Positions 1 to 8,656 of a DNA stretch of 15,044 bases are shown here, piece after piece. The notes under the pieces are model-generated. The model worked only from the letters and a program-made list of their open reading frames with translations, was not told the origin of the DNA and did no database searches. The stretch is from Acidobacteriaceae bacterium (GTDB lineage Bacteria > Acidobacteriota > Terriglobia > Terriglobales > Acidobacteriaceae), in contig PKXI01000015.1 of assembly GCA_003133425.1 (NCBI GenBank), positions 1-15,044 of the forward strand, given 5' to 3'. A program made the translations under genes and the position numbers. How positions within the stretch are numbered: the first letter of the stretch is position 1; every line of letters starts with the position of its first letter.

Positions 1-1
1 T

Positions 2-823
2 TCATCCGATTCCTGGAATAGCCGTTGGGTTTGGGAGGAATTGAAAACAAATGGAAGGGTTACGATCAGTCATGTGTTCACGCTGGAGCGCGGAGACCTA
101 ATCAATGAACCAAGCAAAGACCAAAATGTCGATGAGTTCGAGTACCAGTTCCACTTCGCAAAGCGGGACGGTCCCTACCATCGGATCAAGGGTCGCGTGT
201 TCAGCATAGCGAACGATGTACTGCTTGCAGATAGCGGCATCAAACTGGAGCGCAAGCTCTTCGTCGCCGAGCGCAACGTTTCGATTTTCAAACGTCTTGC
301 CAAGGTCTTAGGGGAGGACCAGGACATAGCGGTCGGCGGCAACAAGTCTGGCAGCCTACCTGTCGACGTATTCGAACAGCTCCTTAAGAAATTTCCCAAC
401 TCCACCGAGCTTGACCACTACGCCAACGCCAGAGTATCAAACATCATCGGGGAATACTTCGATGGAATGAGGGATTTTAGGACGCAGTACGAGACCTATC
501 TGAGCCGACGGAAGACGGTGGTTTCTACAACTCCTTTCCGCCCCCAGGAACTCCTGCAAGCCGAGATCGATAAATTTACGTTCATCCACAACACGATCAA
601 AGAGTGGCTGGAATCGTCGGAGGGCAGGACCGAGAAGGAATGGCGGAAGATGCTCCTCAACTTTATCCTGCTGATCTTCCCCAAGTATGTCACCGTGCTG
701 GAGGAAGTCCAGATCGAGGATCACTGCTCAAAACCCGACGTCACCACAAGTCGCTCCATCGACATTGCGCTCGTGGATGTCAACGGCAATCTCGACATTA
801 TCGAGATCAAGCGCCCCTTCGAC
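2..823 (+). pseudogene. sduA: Shedu-type (DUF4263) anti-phage nuclease, truncated by IS insertion
   Basis: The reading frame is open from the left edge of the window, so the true start probably lies upstream. A TTG at 41 exists, but the GGAGG before it is only 2 nt away. Numbered from that TTG, the C-terminal part carries a PD-(D/E)xK nuclease core: a TEKEWRKMLLNF helix near 197-208, the motif SIDIALVD with D241, and IIEIKRP with E256 and K258. This order matches the Shedu family, single-protein phage-defence nucleases that cleave DNA. The gene is cut just after D261 (base 823) by the IS element. The frame runs on into the IS to a TGA at 995-997, adding unrelated residues. The roughly 100 residues normally following E-x-K are lost and are not visible after the IS. 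The product is probably inactive. The family call rests on motif recognition and is fairly confident; the loss of function is inference. Confidence 0.7.
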
Positions 824-1659
824 GGCTCTGGTGCAAATAGCCAGGGCGAGCGGGTTACAGTAATGATTTGGAAGAAATGGGCCGACGATGAGCGAGTCAA
901 GAGGCATGAAGGATCTGTTTGCAGGGCGCCATTTCGACCGGGATCTGATCATCCTTTGTGTGCGTTGGTACCTATGTTACAAGCTCAGCTTTCGTGATCT
1001 GGTTGAGATGATGGCCGAACGTGGGTTTCGTCTTTCGCATACAACGATCATGCGCTGGGTGCAACGGTATGCGCCGGAGTTCGAGAAGCGCTGGACTCGC
1101 TTTGCGCGTAAAGTTGGCCGGTCCTGGCGTGTTGACGAGACGTATCTGAAAGTGCGCGGACGATGGGTTTACCTATATCGTGCGGTAGACCGGGAAGGCA
1201 ACACCGTCGACTTCCGGCTAAGTCCGACAAGAGACGTCGCGGCGGCCAAGGCGTTTTTCCGTAAGGCGCGTCGAACCCAAAGGCGGGTACCAGTCAGCAT
1301 CACCTTGGATGGCTACGCTGCATCACACCGAGCCGTGCGCGAGATGCCAAGGGAAGACGAGGCATGGAAGCACACCAAGTTGAGATCATCGAAATACCTG
1401 AACAATCTGATCGAACAGGATCACCGGGGGATTAAATCCCGAACAGGGCCGATGCTCGGCTTCAAGAACTTTGATTGCGCAGCTACCACCATTGCCGGGA
1501 TCGAACTGCTCCACCGTATTCACAAAGGACAATTCGCCCTGGGCAGTCTCCGTCTCAAGAACCAAACTGTCCCTGCAATCTGGAATGCAGTACTCGCCGC
1601 ATAGTCCTTACTTCTCCTCGGGCCTTGCTGCGCCTCCCACACATATTTGCACCAGAACC
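824..1659 (+). mobile_element. IS6-family insertion sequence (complete, 836 bp)
   Basis: Terminal inverted repeats are visible. The left end at 824 reads ggctctggtgcaaata and the right end, read on the minus strand from 1659, reads ggttctggtgcaaata (15 of 16 identical). This is the classic IS6/IS26-type end. One transposase gene fills the element and the total length is normal for the family. The 8 bp flanking each end differ (ccttcgac on the left, ctttaagc on the right), so there is no target-site duplication. That pattern follows cointegrate formation, an adjacent deletion or recombination between copies. The element splits the Shedu gene and may bring an outward promoter toward the right flank, though none is obvious. 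Confidence 0.9.
888..1604 (+). CDS. IS6-family DDE transposase
   Basis: The 238-residue protein catalyses copy-in/replicative transposition of the surrounding IS. Near the N-terminus, residues 16-60 include the family pattern HFDRDLIILCVRWYL and a helix-turn-helix-like segment (LSHTTIMRWVQRYAPEF). The RNase-H-fold catalytic triad is intact: D83 in WRVDETY, D141 in ITLDGYAASHRAV and E176 in NNLIEQDHR, with the 34-residue D-E spacing typical of IS6. Length is normal. Two starts are possible: ATG 888, or ATG 906 with an AGAGG almost touching it; most relatives start close to the second. The gene overlaps the read-through tail of the disrupted Shedu frame. No frameshift or stop is seen, so it should be active. 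Confidence 0.93.
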   Translation: MSESRGMKDLFAGRHFDRDLIILCVRWYLCYKLSFRDLVEMMAERGFRLSHTTIMRWVQRYAPEFEKRWTRFARKVGRSWRVDETYLKVRGRWVYLYRAVDREGNTVDFRLSPTRDVAAAKAFFRKARRTQRRVPVSITLDGYAASHRAVREMPREDEAWKHTKLRSSKYLNNLIEQDHRGIKSRTGPMLGFKNFDCAATTIAGIELLHRIHKGQFALGSLRLKNQTVPAIWNAVLAA

Positions 1660-1808
1660 CTTTAAGCGGCCAGAGGACCGAAGCCTCAGTCGGACCGGGT
1701 AATAAGCCTGGATGACATCGAGTTGATCGTTTTCGTCGTTTTCGAGTCAAGATCCTGCATCGCGAAAGAATGCGAGGCTTTCGCTCGAGCGCCGCTCTGT
1801 CGCAACTT
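1660..1808. other. junction spacer between IS and sugar locus
   Basis: No gene is recognised. The stretch should hold the remainder of the Shedu gene if the IS insertion were simple, but I see no Shedu-like continuation in any plus-strand frame, so material has been lost or exchanged here. It contains the stem-loop annotated at 1762-1784. Confidence 0.4.
1762..1784 (-). terminator. possible transcription terminator after the MFS gene
   Basis: A perfect 7-bp inverted repeat, gcgaaag (1762-1768) and ctttcgc (1778-1784), encloses a 9-nt loop 24 nt downstream of the MFS stop codon. There is no U-tract after the stem on the minus strand, so an intrinsic terminator is only a possibility. It could instead protect the 3' end of the operon mRNA. 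Confidence 0.3.
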
Positions 1809-3098
1809 TCAAGTTAGTTGCTGACCGCGCCAATCTATCGGTTTGATCGGCCCAAGGACGAACACATAAACGATGGCGCCAGATAGAGAGACACCAGCAG
1901 AAATTGCAAAGGCCCAGAAGAACTGGCCAGTCCTCTCAACCACAACCCCGGTGATAAGCGGTGCGACTACTCCGGCTAGATTTGCGACAAAATTCTGCAG
2001 CCCGCTCCATTTTCCCGCAGCCAGGGGTCCGGCCAGTGTTTGAGTCGTTGCCCAATGGCTCGACGAATAGACGCCGTATGACATGCAAGCAAGCATCAGG
2101 AAGACCATGGATGCGGTTCGATTGGGAACCACCGCGACCACCACAATAATTGTGGCAAATCCCATCCCCACACCCATGCATGTCTTGCGGATGCGCGTAG
2201 GGGTAGCCCCCGCAGCGATTAAGCGATCCGAAAGCCATCCGGTCGTAGTTGTTACGGCGCCCGTTACAAGATACGCGACAGCTCCTATGGTAGCCATCCT
2301 GCTCATTGAGAAGTGTCTCTCTCGGACGAGATAGAACGGCAACCAAGTAAGTACGAAATACCAGAAGTAGTTTGAACAGAAATGTCCCACAAACGTTGCC
2401 CACGCGTCACGCCTGCTCAGGATCGCCCGAATGCTCGCTACTTCATCGGATCCACCCGCGGCAATGGACTGGCTTCGGGGCATCCATTTGTACCACAACG
2501 GCAGCCAGATGAGGCTTCCCAGCCCGAGTACGAGAAAGATTGGCCGCCATCCGAAGTGTGCCATGAAGAGCCCACCAAGCAATGTGCCCAGCGCCGGACC
2601 GCACTTGGCACCGGCGTCGATGCACGCATTTGCAAACCCGCGTTGATGCTCGGCGAAGTGCTCGGAAAAAATCTTCGAATAGCACGGATATGCGACCGAT
2701 TCTCCCATTCCGACCATCAGCTGCAATACCAGCAGAGCGCCGAACCCCCGTGCCACACCGGTTCCAGTCTCCGCAAGTGACCAAAGGAAGAAACCTACCG
2801 GGAGCACCCACTCCACGGGAAAACGGTCCACTAACCAGCCCGAAACTAATTGAAAAGTGGCATAGGTCCAGAAAAGCGCGGAGAGCAGGATGCCCAGTTG
2901 CGATACCGAGATCCCCAGTTCGTCTTTCAGCGCCGGCGCCGCGATAGAAAGGCTGCCTCGATCGAAGTAGTTGATGGCGACAGACACGACGAGCAGAACT
3001 AGAACAGGCCGAAGCACCTTCGGCATTCCGACCTTGGCCCCGGCCGGCTTGGGTGACACGGCGAGTTCTTCGCCGCGCCCCGATCCTCCGCTTACCAC
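1809..3098 (-). CDS. MFS transporter, anion:cation symporter (ACS) family
   Basis: The 429-residue inner-membrane protein has about 12 hydrophobic segments. The first helix carries INYFDRGSLSIAAP with D46 and R47, and the fourth carries GMGESVAYP with E133. These are the proton- and substrate-coupling acidic positions of ACS carriers such as DgoT, ExuT and GudP, which import sugar acids (hexuronates, aldonates) with protons. The substrate is therefore probably a small carboxylated sugar or a related polyol, but this is inference. The start is uncertain: GTG 3098 has no good ribosome-binding site and a hairpin (3100-3112) sits over that position, whereas ATG 3026 has AAGG 5 nt upstream and still leaves 7 residues before helix 1. 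It is the last gene of the minus-strand sugar locus, 209 bp after the RpiB-type gene, and could have its own promoter. Confidence 0.9.
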   Translation of the reverse strand: MVSGGSGRGEELAVSPKPAGAKVGMPKVLRPVLVLLVVSVAINYFDRGSLSIAAPALKDELGISVSQLGILLSALFWTYATFQLVSGWLVDRFPVEWVLPVGFFLWSLAETGTGVARGFGALLVLQLMVGMGESVAYPCYSKIFSEHFAEHQRGFANACIDAGAKCGPALGTLLGGLFMAHFGWRPIFLVLGLGSLIWLPLWYKWMPRSQSIAAGGSDEVASIRAILSRRDAWATFVGHFCSNYFWYFVLTWLPFYLVRERHFSMSRMATIGAVAYLVTGAVTTTTGWLSDRLIAAGATPTRIRKTCMGVGMGFATIIVVVAVVPNRTASMVFLMLACMSYGVYSSSHWATTQTLAGPLAAGKWSGLQNFVANLAGVVAPLITGVVVERTGQFFWAFAISAGVSLSGAIVYVFVLGPIKPIDWRGQQLT

Positions 3099-3099
3099 G

Positions 3100-3112
3100 G
3101 CACTCGAAGTGC
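3100..3112 (-). promoter_or_regulatory. small hairpin over the upstream MFS start
   Basis: The sequence gcact-cga-agtgc folds into a 5-bp stem immediately before the GTG at 3098, where a ribosome-binding site would be needed. It argues for the downstream ATG start, or for translational control. Confidence 0.25.
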
Positions 3113-3307
3113 GCGTGAGATGGTACGAGTCTGATTATGTTGGCCAATCATCGTTTCAACTGTCCCTGAAGTCGGGCTAAGGTTTTGCAGTCTGAATTGC
3201 ACGTGGTTTGTCACGTTCAGCGCTCCCCCAAAAATTGCGTAGTGACTTTTTATCATAATGAAGGTCTTTTCGCCGCCTGGTCATCGAAGCTGGATGCGTC
3301 ATGCGGC

Positions 3308-3781
3308 TCAGCCCATATCCGAAGTTTCGTAGCCGCAGATCGCGGCCACTTTAGAAGCCGAGGCAGAAGCTGTGTCGAACCGGCACTTCAGCCACTCGTC
3401 GACCAGCACGCGCGCCAATTCAAGCCCAATAACACACTCGCCCAGGCAAAGAACCTGCGCGTTGTTGCTGAGCACCGCCCGCTGCACCGAGTAAACATCA
3501 TGCGCAGTGACGGCTCGTATACCCGGCACCTTGTTAGCACTGATGGCCACGCCGAGGCCAGTGCCGCAAATGAGCAATGCACGGTCCCCCTCTCCACTCG
3601 CCACCATCCGCGCCGCACGGACCGCGACGTGCGGATAGTCAGTGTGCTCGTCGTTGCCGACGCCGACGTCTGTAACCTTGAAGACGGCGGGATGCTTGCT
3701 GAGATCCTCTTTAAAGGCATCGCGGAAGCGCCGGCCTGCGTCATCGCAGCCAATTACGATATGAAACTTGTCATTGATCAT
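3308..3781 (-). CDS. RpiB/LacAB-family sugar-phosphate isomerase
   Basis: The 157-residue cytoplasmic enzyme interconverts an aldose phosphate and a ketose phosphate. It has the Rossmann-like N-terminal motif IGCDDAG (10-16), TDYPHVA (48-54), the catalytic-cysteine motif LICGTGLG with C72, [10 protein letters not shown] (81-90) and [11 protein letters not shown] (105-115). Two positions differ from classical ribose-5-phosphate isomerase B: the His of the CDHAG-type motif is Asp (CDDAG), and the usual Arg-x-His-Asn region before the NxLxLG motif reads VLSNN. Variants of this sort are, to my knowledge, seen in the tetrulose-phosphate branch (EryI/DerI, D-erythrulose 4-phosphate isomerase). Its ATG overlaps the stop of the upstream kinase gene as ATGA, implying translational coupling and a shared pathway. 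Family is certain; substrate is inferred. Confidence 0.9.
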   Translation of the reverse strand: MINDKFHIVIGCDDAGRRFRDAFKEDLSKHPAVFKVTDVGVGNDEHTDYPHVAVRAARMVASGEGDRALLICGTGLGVAISANKVPGIRAVTAHDVYSVQRAVLSNNAQVLCLGECVIGLELARVLVDEWLKCRFDTASASASKVAAICGYETSDMG

Positions 3782-5493
3782 ACGTTCTCTCCGATAACTT
3801 GAAGAATGGCGTGGGCTGCCAGTGCAAAGGAAACGGCGCCGGCGTCACGGTGACCTTTACTGCGTTCCGCGAGAGGGCGCGCGCGGCCAAGCCGCGGCAC
3901 CAAGTTTGCAGTGTTCTTGGCAGCGGCATCCGCAACGTCCGCGGCTTGTTTCCAAGCGGCCACTAGCGGCGTGCCGGCATAGATGGCCGCCGACAACGTC
4001 GCCGAAAAAGGCACAAAGGCATCGACGAGGGTCTTGTCGCCAGGCTTGGCTCCGCCCAACGTCATCACGCTCTCAAGCGCCCGTGTCACACCTTCGGCGA
4101 CCAGTGCAGGTGTGACAGGACAATTGTTTCCAAGAACCGTTCCGGCGGACCGGAGGCCGAGCCCCCACAGCGCGCCGGATGTGCCGCCCGCACAATCGGC
4201 CCAGGCATCGGCGGCTGCCGAAAGAACACTGGCAGCTCCGGCTCCGGCATCTGCGGCTTCTTGTGCGGCCGCGGATGCCGCGGATGAACCGTGCACCATA
4301 CCCTGACCATGATCGCCATCGCCAGCCTGCGCGTCGATGCGGCCGAGTTCCGTCTCGGCCTCACTGAGCGCCTGAGCCAACCGTGCGAACCCGCGCACGA
4401 TGGCTTTGCCGGCAGATTTTGAATCGTCGCTAGCCGGCGGCCAACCTACTGGCTCGAAGATCTCGTCAGGCAAACAAGCTGCCTGCTCGACGGACCCAGC
4501 ATCGCCAATTCGCAAACAGGCACAATCGCACGGAGCCAGCCAGAGCGGCTCGAGTTGCTCGTCGAGCCAGGTAACTGTAAGGGAGCAGCCCTCCATGTCG
4601 AGGCTTGTCACATATTCGCCGACCAAAGGAGAAACAATCGTCAGACCGTTCCCGCGCAATTCATTGGCAACTGAATCCCACAGCACGAAAAGCTCCTCGT
4701 ACTTGGTGCCTCCGAGGCCGTTTAAAATGACAGCTATGCGGTTGCCCGGCGACTCCGGCGCCTCCTCGAGCAGGCGGGATACAAACAAGCCGGCCAGTTC
4801 CGACGCACAAAGCATCGGGATTTCGTCGATGCCAGGCTCGCCGTGGATGCCGAGGCCCACCGCAATTTGGTCGCGTGGCACGGAAAACAATGGCGCACTA
4901 GCGCCGGGCAGCGTGCAGCCGCGAAACGCAATGCCAAAGGACCGTGTGCGTTGGTTCGCCAATTGCGCGATCTGTTCCACTTTATCTAGAGTCATCCCAC
5001 GTTCCGCGGCTGCACCGGCGATCTTGAACACGGAAACGTCGCCCGCAACACCCCGGCGGCGAGACTCGTCGCCCTTCTTAGCACTGGCGATGTCATCTGT
5101 GACGGGAAGCAGGCGCGCATCAATGCCTTCAGCGCGTAAGCGTGTGGCTGCGGCGCCAAAGTTGAGTACGTCGCCGGCGTAGTTTCCGAAACTGAGGAGG
5201 ACACCTCCTCCCCGGTGAGCACGCAGTGAAACGTCTTGCACACGGCGCGCGGAAGGCGAGGTAAAAACATCGCCGACAACCGCGCCATCCGCCAATCCCG
5301 CACCTACGTATCCGACAAAGGCTGGGTAGTGTCCACTTCCGCCGCCGATCACTACGGCGACTTTGCCAGGCGGTGTCGCAGTCGCCCGCACAACTCCGCC
5401 TGGAGCCGGGTGCACAATGCGAGAGTAAACGTCGCAAAAGCCACCCAGCGCAGTCGCGGCGAACTGCTTCGGTTCGTTGATGAGTCGTGTCAT
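3778..5493 (-). CDS. DAK-family ketose kinase (DhaK-DhaL fusion), probable tetrulose or dihydroxyacetone kinase
   Basis: The 571-residue cytoplasmic protein joins both halves of an ATP-dependent dihydroxyacetone-type kinase. The DhaK part (about 1-330) has GGGSGHYP (50-57), NYAGD (104-108) and LGIHGEPG, with H217 as the residue that covalently binds the keto substrate. The DhaL part (about 365-571) has the Mg-ATP motif [10 protein letters not shown] (D387, D392, D394), GGTSGALWG and a C-terminal [16 protein letters not shown] lid. All key residues are present, so the enzyme should be active with ATP rather than PEP/DhaM. Fused DAK kinases phosphorylate dihydroxyacetone, but LerK and DerK in Mycobacterium and other members phosphorylate L- or D-erythrulose. 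The 4-nt overlap with an RpiB-type isomerase favours a tetrulose. The gene begins 27 nt after the TIM-barrel gene; its ribosome-binding site (AAGGGA) is weak. Confidence 0.92.
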   Translation of the reverse strand: MTRLINEPKQFAATALGGFCDVYSRIVHPAPGGVVRATATPPGKVAVVIGGGSGHYPAFVGYVGAGLADGAVVGDVFTSPSARRVQDVSLRAHRGGGVLLSFGNYAGDVLNFGAAATRLRAEGIDARLLPVTDDIASAKKGDESRRRGVAGDVSVFKIAGAAAERGMTLDKVEQIAQLANQRTRSFGIAFRGCTLPGASAPLFSVPRDQIAVGLGIHGEPGIDEIPMLCASELAGLFVSRLLEEAPESPGNRIAVILNGLGGTKYEELFVLWDSVANELRGNGLTIVSPLVGEYVTSLDMEGCSLTVTWLDEQLEPLWLAPCDCACLRIGDAGSVEQAACLPDEIFEPVGWPPASDDSKSAGKAIVRGFARLAQALSEAETELGRIDAQAGDGDHGQGMVHGSSAASAAAQEAADAGAGAASVLSAAADAWADCAGGTSGALWGLGLRSAGTVLGNNCPVTPALVAEGVTRALESVMTLGGAKPGDKTLVDAFVPFSATLSAAIYAGTPLVAAWKQAADVADAAAKNTANLVPRLGRARPLAERSKGHRDAGAVSFALAAHAILQVIGENV

Positions 5494-5520
5494 AGGTATT
5501 AGTCCCTTAAGATTTCGTGA

Positions 5521-6477
5521 TTATGCAGTTACGGTGCTCCTGGGTAAAATGCGGCGCAAATATTCGCGGTTGGTGGCGCTCACGCTCAGGCCATCCCCGC
5601 CATAGTGTTCCACGAGGAATGGGCTGCGAAATCCGCGTTCGATCATAATCCGAATCGCAACGCGATAGCTTATAAGACCGAATTCGAGCGGCGCGGGGGC
5701 CGTTACAATGAGACCGGTTGTTGCATCCTCCGTGCGAAAGTAGTTCTTGACATGCCAATAACCAGCGAACGGTGCGGTCTTCTCGACCATCGACAGCCAG
5801 TGCTCGACAGAACGATGCAGGCGGATAAGATTACCCAGATCCGGGTTCAGCCGGACGGCAGGAAGGTTAACATCGGTAACGAAGCGCACCGCGCTGTCCG
5901 CCGTGCCCAAGTAGGTGTCTTCATACATCTCCAATGAGAGTTCAACGCCCACACTTGCAGCGTGTTCTCCAAGCTCACGAATCCGCTTTACGGCAAGATT
6001 CCAAGTCTCCGGATCGTCAGGGTTTACCGCACCCTGCGCCGTCCAGAACCACAAGGCGGCCTTCTGTGCGGGCGTTAGTTCCTGGAAAAATCCCACAGAC
6101 ACCCACTTGGCGCCGATGCGCGCCGCCGTGTCGATAACGCGATGGCTGTAGGCGAGATACTCGTCCCCGCGTGCTGGATCGATCACGCTGCGGCGCGCGG
6201 TGGAGATTGCCGGAATCTTCAGCCCAGCCTCACGGACCACAGCAAGAAACTCGTCTAGGCGTGACGGCTCCAGGTCCGCGACGCGCAGCCAGGAATCGGT
6301 AGGATCTAAATCGGTGAAACCCGCATCCGCGACATCGTCCAAAGTCGCAGCCCACCGTTCGGAGGGCTGATCCTGCACAGACGTGCCGTCAGGCGGAGTG
6401 CCCGCGTACTGGATCATCGCAGCCGCAATCGGCCAGTTTTCGCGCGTAAACACCGGTGCTTCAGGTGTGCCAATCAT
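5521..6477 (-). CDS. xylose-isomerase-like TIM-barrel sugar isomerase/epimerase (or sugar-acid decarboxylase)
   Basis: This 318-residue cytoplasmic protein belongs to the AP-endonuclease-2/xylose-isomerase-like TIM-barrel superfamily. A metal-binding set is visible: E183 in ELSLEMYED, D213 in RLNPDLGN, H242 in GYWHVKNY and E290 in FLVEHYGG, the quartet that holds a divalent cation in ketose epimerases and isomerases. The start ATG 6477 has GGAGGG about 7 nt upstream. The superfamily includes ketose 3-epimerases, hydroxypyruvate isomerase-like enzymes, apiose isomerase and 3-oxo-isoapionate decarboxylase (OiaC), which makes L-erythrulose. Given the kinase and isomerase that follow, a step yielding a tetrulose or another kinase substrate is plausible, but the exact reaction cannot be read from sequence. 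It is probably co-transcribed with the two downstream genes. Confidence 0.8.
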   Translation of the reverse strand: MIGTPEAPVFTRENWPIAAAMIQYAGTPPDGTSVQDQPSERWAATLDDVADAGFTDLDPTDSWLRVADLEPSRLDEFLAVVREAGLKIPAISTARRSVIDPARGDEYLAYSHRVIDTAARIGAKWVSVGFFQELTPAQKAALWFWTAQGAVNPDDPETWNLAVKRIRELGEHAASVGVELSLEMYEDTYLGTADSAVRFVTDVNLPAVRLNPDLGNLIRLHRSVEHWLSMVEKTAPFAGYWHVKNYFRTEDATTGLIVTAPAPLEFGLISYRVAIRIMIERGFRSPFLVEHYGGDGLSVSATNREYLRRILPRSTVTA

Positions 6478-6782
6478 TCTCCATCCCTCCGTTGATGAAT
6501 CTAAGTCCGAGATACGCCTCGCGGACGTATCCTGGTTTTATTGGTCTCTGGCGTTTGAGGCAAGGCGATCAACCTATGATTCGCAACCATTCCTCCCAAG
6601 CCATCTAGCGCCGTACTCCACTCGAAAATATGGGAGTAGGCAGACAGTAAGCTAGTGAGCCGTGCCTCCATGGGAACCGGCACGAAACCGCTCAATGTCT
6701 TCTGGCTGCCTACACCACTGCTCCAATACGACAGGTATCGTTCACGTAATCGAGAGATCGGCACCTACGGACAAGCTCCTTT
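6478..6782. other. 305-bp gap between hydrolase and TIM-barrel genes
   Basis: I see no convincing gene. An open frame at 6501-6764 on the minus strand (GTG start) has no ribosome-binding site and no recognisable motif. The gap ends in a leader with a GATACG/CGTATC stem-loop before the TIM-barrel gene, and may hold a second promoter that separates the cytoplasmic enzymes from the exported ones. No consensus promoter is clear. Confidence 0.4.
6511..6531 (-). promoter_or_regulatory. stem-loop or operator in the TIM-barrel gene leader
   Basis: A perfect 6-bp inverted repeat, gatacg (6511-6516) and cgtatc (6526-6531), with a 9-nt spacer lies 34 bp upstream of the ATG at 6477. It is either an operator half-site pair or an RNA hairpin in the leader; it does not resemble the palindromes upstream of the receptor gene. 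Confidence 0.3.
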
Positions 6783-8624
6783 TTACTTCTTCAGGATGAG
6801 GCGCAGACCCCAGTCTTCTTCGGTAGGCTTGGGAGGGAGGTCGATCCAGCCCCCAAGCGTGGACGGCACCGTTCCTGAACCAACATTGCTCCATTCCCCG
6901 TTCCGTGGATCGAACCATTGCGCCTGGTACTGTGCGCCGGAAATAGCGCCGCGCACTCTTGCCTGAGGGGTGCCCTTTTCGAAGTAAATCAGAAAGAAGT
7001 CCTGCTCCGGCGTGCGTGCGGCAAACGCCCAGCCTTCATAGGACGATGTCTGATAGTTCTTATTTGGAGTCACCAGATCGGCGTCGGGCTCTAGCTGCTG
7101 GAACCGCGTCCCTTCTGAAAAGGCGAATTGGCGAAGATACTTCACCTGCGCACCGGACTCCCAGGGAAATGCCTCCCACATCTTTACGCTGGCCTCAGGT
7201 TCGACATTGGCCTGCCAGATTCCTTCGGCCCCATAAATGTATCCACCGAACCCGCCAGAGAGAAAGTTCCCGTACATCGACGATCGGTTGTAGAGGCTGT
7301 CCAGCTCAGTTCCGCCCTCAGCCGTACTAGGGCTGACTTCCCCTGGCTTGTGCCGATATCCAGGGTAGTATGGTTCACCAGCTATGCCCGGCATGGGGGG
7401 ACTGGAGTAGTAGATCTTATTCAAGTACCAGTAGAAGTCGTGGGTCCGCTCGTTGCCGGTCTGCTGGAACGTCAACCAGTTCGGATGCCCCCAATCAACC
7501 AACGTGGACGGGCTGGAATTGGTGGATACCAGCGTGCCGAACGGTGGCGGGCCGAATTTCTTAATCACGAGACTAGCCGCTTCGTCATAATCCTTCCGCG
7601 GAATCGTATCGCGATAAGAGTCGAAATGGATTGGGCTCAGGAAGACATTATTCGCCTGGTACCGGCTGAAAATATATTCAATAAATCGAGAATAGGAATC
7701 GGGCCACTTATAGTACTTCTTCCATGCTGGGCCTGAATCGCGACGCGTGATTTCGATGAACGGGATAAATCCCTGAGAATTCAAATAGTCGATTTTCTTG
7801 TCCAGATACTGGAAGTAAGCAGGATTGATCCGGTCCACATCGGCAAAGACGGTCTCATACCCGGGGACGCGGCCGGGGAACAGGAATGGCTGTCCCCCCT
7901 CGTTGTGCTGGTCCTTTGCACTCTTGGTTGTTGGGTCCATCCAGGCAGCGCGAAGCAGCGTTTTGTCCGGATCATCCATGATGATTCTTTCCGGCTTCCC
8001 GTCGTTCTCCCAATTGGGAAACGCGGCAATCATGGCTACGGAGTTGAACCCCTGCGCCTTGCGAAACCGAATCATATCTTTGAAGGTTGCATCCGGGCCC
8101 ATTGGATGCGCAGTGTCGTCGTCCGTCCAAGGGAATCGAAAACTGGGAGTTGACCACCAAGTGTCGCCGAGGAGAAAGAATGGGGTGCCGTCGGCATACT
8201 CGAAGGCGTGTCCGTTCGGAGTTGGGCGGATGAAACCGCGTCGGTCGTCGTCCGCGGCCTTTTCGGCCTCTGACCAGGCCTGTGCTTCAAACTTGCCGGT
8301 CTTGCCGCTCAGACCTTGATCCTCGGGGCTTGATCCGCTCGTCCAAGACCACTCTCCGGGAGCCGTAGCCACAAACCGGACCCGAAAATCGTTGGCTCCG
8401 TCCCAAAACCCGTAGACTCTCTTCTGAAACCCCGGGCCTTTCAGATCGACCCAAACCATAACGTCGGCATAGGGATTGGCGAAAGATGTTTTGGCATGCA
8501 GGGTAATTTCCTGCTTTTCCCAAACATGAGTGCTCGGAGCTGGAGCGCCGAGCGCGAATCCAACCGTAGACAAAAGTAAGGATATTAGTAGCGACACTCT
8601 GATCGTCAATACTCTTCTGATCAT
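6783..8624 (-). CDS. exported DUF5060/DUF4038 glycoside hydrolase (apiosidase-like, divergent)
   Basis: ATG 8624 was chosen because GGAGAA lies 3-8 nt upstream and the product then opens with a normal signal peptide (MIRRVLTIRV followed by a Leu/Ile/Val-rich core ending near FALG). An earlier ATG at 8660 overlaps the upstream stop but would place 12 charged residues before the signal. The 613-residue protein has a DUF5060 beta-sandwich at about 34-115 (VYGFWDGANDFRVRF), a DUF4038 TIM barrel at about 130-500 (RGFIRPTPNGHAFEYADG, FFLLGDTWWS) and a PF12904-like C-terminal beta domain (about 535-610). This architecture is shared with apiosidases (GH140) and related plant-polysaccharide enzymes acting outside the cytoplasm. 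The strand-7/8 region usually reading like W-I-x-G-G-(D/E) is here FLSPIHFDSYRDT (328-340), so the substrate or mechanism may differ. Confidence 0.85.
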   Translation of the reverse strand: MIRRVLTIRVSLLISLLLSTVGFALGAPAPSTHVWEKQEITLHAKTSFANPYADVMVWVDLKGPGFQKRVYGFWDGANDFRVRFVATAPGEWSWTSGSSPEDQGLSGKTGKFEAQAWSEAEKAADDDRRGFIRPTPNGHAFEYADGTPFFLLGDTWWSTPSFRFPWTDDDTAHPMGPDATFKDMIRFRKAQGFNSVAMIAAFPNWENDGKPERIIMDDPDKTLLRAAWMDPTTKSAKDQHNEGGQPFLFPGRVPGYETVFADVDRINPAYFQYLDKKIDYLNSQGFIPFIEITRRDSGPAWKKYYKWPDSYSRFIEYIFSRYQANNVFLSPIHFDSYRDTIPRKDYDEAASLVIKKFGPPPFGTLVSTNSSPSTLVDWGHPNWLTFQQTGNERTHDFYWYLNKIYYSSPPMPGIAGEPYYPGYRHKPGEVSPSTAEGGTELDSLYNRSSMYGNFLSGGFGGYIYGAEGIWQANVEPEASVKMWEAFPWESGAQVKYLRQFAFSEGTRFQQLEPDADLVTPNKNYQTSSYEGWAFAARTPEQDFFLIYFEKGTPQARVRGAISGAQYQAQWFDPRNGEWSNVGSGTVPSTLGGWIDLPPKPTEEDWGLRLILKK

Positions 8625-8656
8625 CGTTCTCCTCTGTGTGTCAAAAGTTGCCCTGC

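Noticed and set aside
1660..1808. Continuation of the Shedu gene after the IS
   Set aside because: A short frame encoding DDIELIVFVVFE is hydrophobic by chance; nothing matches the expected nuclease C-terminus and there is no target duplication.
2443..3147. 234-residue minus-strand frame inside the MFS gene
   Set aside because: Arg/Cys-rich, no family motifs, and fully overlaps a transporter with clear membrane helices; a GC-frame shadow.
4400..5182. 260-residue plus-strand frame opposite the kinase gene
   Set aside because: Low-complexity Ser/Pro/Arg composition and antisense to an intact DhaK-DhaL kinase; no ribosome-binding site or motif.
6501..6764. 87-residue frame in the gap before the TIM-barrel gene
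   Set aside because: GTG start without ribosome-binding site and no recognisable sequence; the gap is better explained as a leader region.
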